Shown here: one piece after another, positions 62,390 to 64,000 of the stretch
Position numbering within the stretch: the first letter of the stretch is position 1
How the letters are laid out: every line of letters starts with the position of its first letter
Origin: Ophiodon elongatus
Lineage: Eukaryota > Chordata > Actinopteri > Perciformes > Hexagrammidae
NCBI GenBank assembly: GCA_016806645.1
Contig: JACSYO010001682.1
Coordinates: forward strand, 3,233,001 to 3,297,000
Direction of reading: 5' to 3'
DNA: 64,000 nt
Translations under genes and position numbers: made by a program
The notes under the pieces: model-generated
The model's input: only the letters and a program-made list of their open reading frames with translations
The model's database searches: none
What the model was told of the DNA's origin: nothing

Positions 62390-64000
62390 AAGCCAGCTGG
62401 GCCACTAGCTTCTATAATCTAGTCCTGTTCTGTTCTGATGCTCCAGCTCAGGATTTTGAGGCTGCGGTGCAATTTTCAAACAATCCACATTTTCCTACCA
62501 TTTGGTGCCAAACAAAACACACAAAAGTGAGGCTGTAATTATTATACATACGGGAGTCATAACAAACCAACAGGACCGCTAAAAGCTTCCTCCCTCTATA
62601 AAAGTGCATGAAGCGACACATGGTGGGTCAGCAGCCAGCTACGTTTTCATGGTGGAGCCAAATCAATTCATTTCAAATTAAAAAACAAAATTGTTGTGGC
62701 AACATCACAAAGCAGGATACATCATTCGATTGCACTTTATTTTACGGTACACTAATAACAAGTACTTTGTATCAAATTAGAGCATAACTGGGAATATGTT
62801 CTTTATTAGACAGTAAACCAACAGTTATACCCTAATTGACCACCATACACATTATACTGCAACAGATATAATACACAATTAGATCCAAGATATACTACCG
62901 CCTGCTTAGACTATACCAAATTAAAGTGTAATTAGAAACCAACCTAATGCCCCATTAGACACTCTTAGTAAAAGGCCTTTTGGGAAACTTTCTGCAAGTC
63001 ATTTCATTGGATTTTTATGGGGGGGGGGGGGGTGCATTTTGCTGAGGACAACTGACCCAAAGTTGGTGGACCTTTCTCCAACTTAAGGACACTTTTTATA
63101 TGAAGCAGGCCAAGCCCGAACTCCGAGCCCAGATCATCATCTGCCCTCTGTGGCATCTAGAAAAAGAGTTGAGATTTTTTTCTAGTACGTTATTGCCACG
63201 CCCCAAACAGAGAACACCCATCACCGTTTCCGCCCTCTAGCAATCAGCATACCATCCTGGGAAGCGTGAAAGTTGCACCAAACGTCCCGTTTCAGAACGT
63301 GCACCTGAAGTGTTGCCTCTGTAGACCGTCTGAGTAGCTATCTTCTCTTAGGAGCATCCTATGGAGGTGACTTTCAATTGACTTTCAATTTTGTGGTGAT
63401 ACATCATTTAAACATATTTTTAAAGGGCTTAGCCAATGTGACGAGCCTCTCCGCCCTGTCTGCCTGTTACTTGGGTAGTGTGGCTGCTTTCCTTGCAGGT
63501 ATTGGAGGTGAGCGTGGCAGAGGGTCATCAGTAGTGGCAACCCATGGGCTCATCAGCAACACTGGCAACACATGGGTCCTGTGGGCCAGCGCACTTTCTT
63601 TAACCCCCTTTTGGAGCTCAGTTGCTGATTCTCTCTCCTCCCTGAGACATTTGGCCCACGACTCCATGCCACATTTTTTCTTTACTAACCTCACTGACGA
63701 AGATCCAAATAGAATCGAAATGTAGTGATAAAAAAAAAAGTGTGACATTAAGTAGTGTGCAAGCGTTACTTTTTTCCTTATTGATGTTGTTCTGATAGCC
63801 TAGCAACTATGTGATATGCCTGAAACGAATCTCTTTAAACTCTTAAAAGTTAGGCTTGGCAGTTAATTCTTCTGACCAAAATCACATTGTCTTCATCAGC
63901 AGACTAAGTTTGTTTAGGTTTTTGAAGCTATTAGGTTTCGGGCAGGTATTTCCTAAATACTTCGAGGAGAAGATGAGAGATGTTTTTCGTGAAACCATTG

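Larger units (their letters stand above)
56800..64000. other. Upstream flank of ext1, no gene seen
   Basis: About 7 kb without a recognisable coding region. It holds copies of dispersed repeats at 58770-58985, 60235-60330 and 60425-60795, (CA)n at 62335-62388, a poly-G run at 63019-63032, and near the right end a 'cactgacgaagatccaaatagaatcgaaatgtagtgataaa' phrase that looks like a repeat rather than a gene. Confidence 0.5.

Noticed and set aside
63378..63725. 115-codon plus-strand frame with hydrophobic start
   Set aside because: No family recognised. The end ('gacgaagatccaaatagaatcgaaatgtag') resembles a dispersed fish repeat phrase, and there are no flanking splice or promoter signals that I can support.

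Overview
This window looks like teleost fish nuclear DNA. It is AT-rich, gene-poor and full of long (CA)n/(GT)n microsatellites. It carries fish-type mobile elements: a Rex3-like RTE LINE, a Tc1/mariner element, a hAT-type MITE and a solo LTR. The only protein-coding gene I can support encodes the N-terminal part of a vertebrate exostosin heparan-sulfate polymerase (EXT1 family). Its divergence from the mammalian protein makes the fish paralogue ext1c my best guess, but I cannot prove it.

The gene lies on the minus strand between about 52.7 and 56.8 kb. Two coding exons are visible: 54596-54312 (residues 1-95) and 53492-52741 (residues 96-345 plus two bases of codon 346). They are separated by an 819-bp phase-0 intron with GT/AG ends. 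A CpG-rich block at 55.8-56.8 kb, a candidate non-coding 5' exon donor at 55816 and a strong acceptor at 54602 just before the ATG suggest a spliced 5' UTR. The last visible exon ends in a good donor (AA|GTAAGT) at the same phase as the end of human EXT1 exon 1. I saw no later EXT1 exon to its left, so bases 1-52740 are probably all inside one very long intron, as in mammalian EXT1. Bases beyond about 56.8 kb are upstream flank.

The rest is repeat landscape. From left to right: a 620-bp hAT-type MITE with a perfect 8-bp target duplication (1374-1993); a 5'-truncated Rex3-like LINE with an 8-bp duplication (9122-10109); a solo LTR with a 5-bp duplication, split by a nested DNA transposon (15054-16815); a small MITE with an internal (TA)n (17695-18023); a degenerate tandem block near 24 kb; a composite Tc1 element with about 420-bp inverted arms flanked by TA (35543-37585); a 1-kb polypurine tract followed by (CA)50 (38705-39904); and many diverged interspersed repeats that occur as pairs within the window.

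I found no CRISPR array, operon, rRNA or convincing tRNA, and no sign of an undescribed multi-gene system. The most informative points are the intron that interrupts the normally continuous first coding exon of EXT1, the Gln/Tyr/Pro-rich stem this protein carries, and the head-to-head composite Tc1 element.
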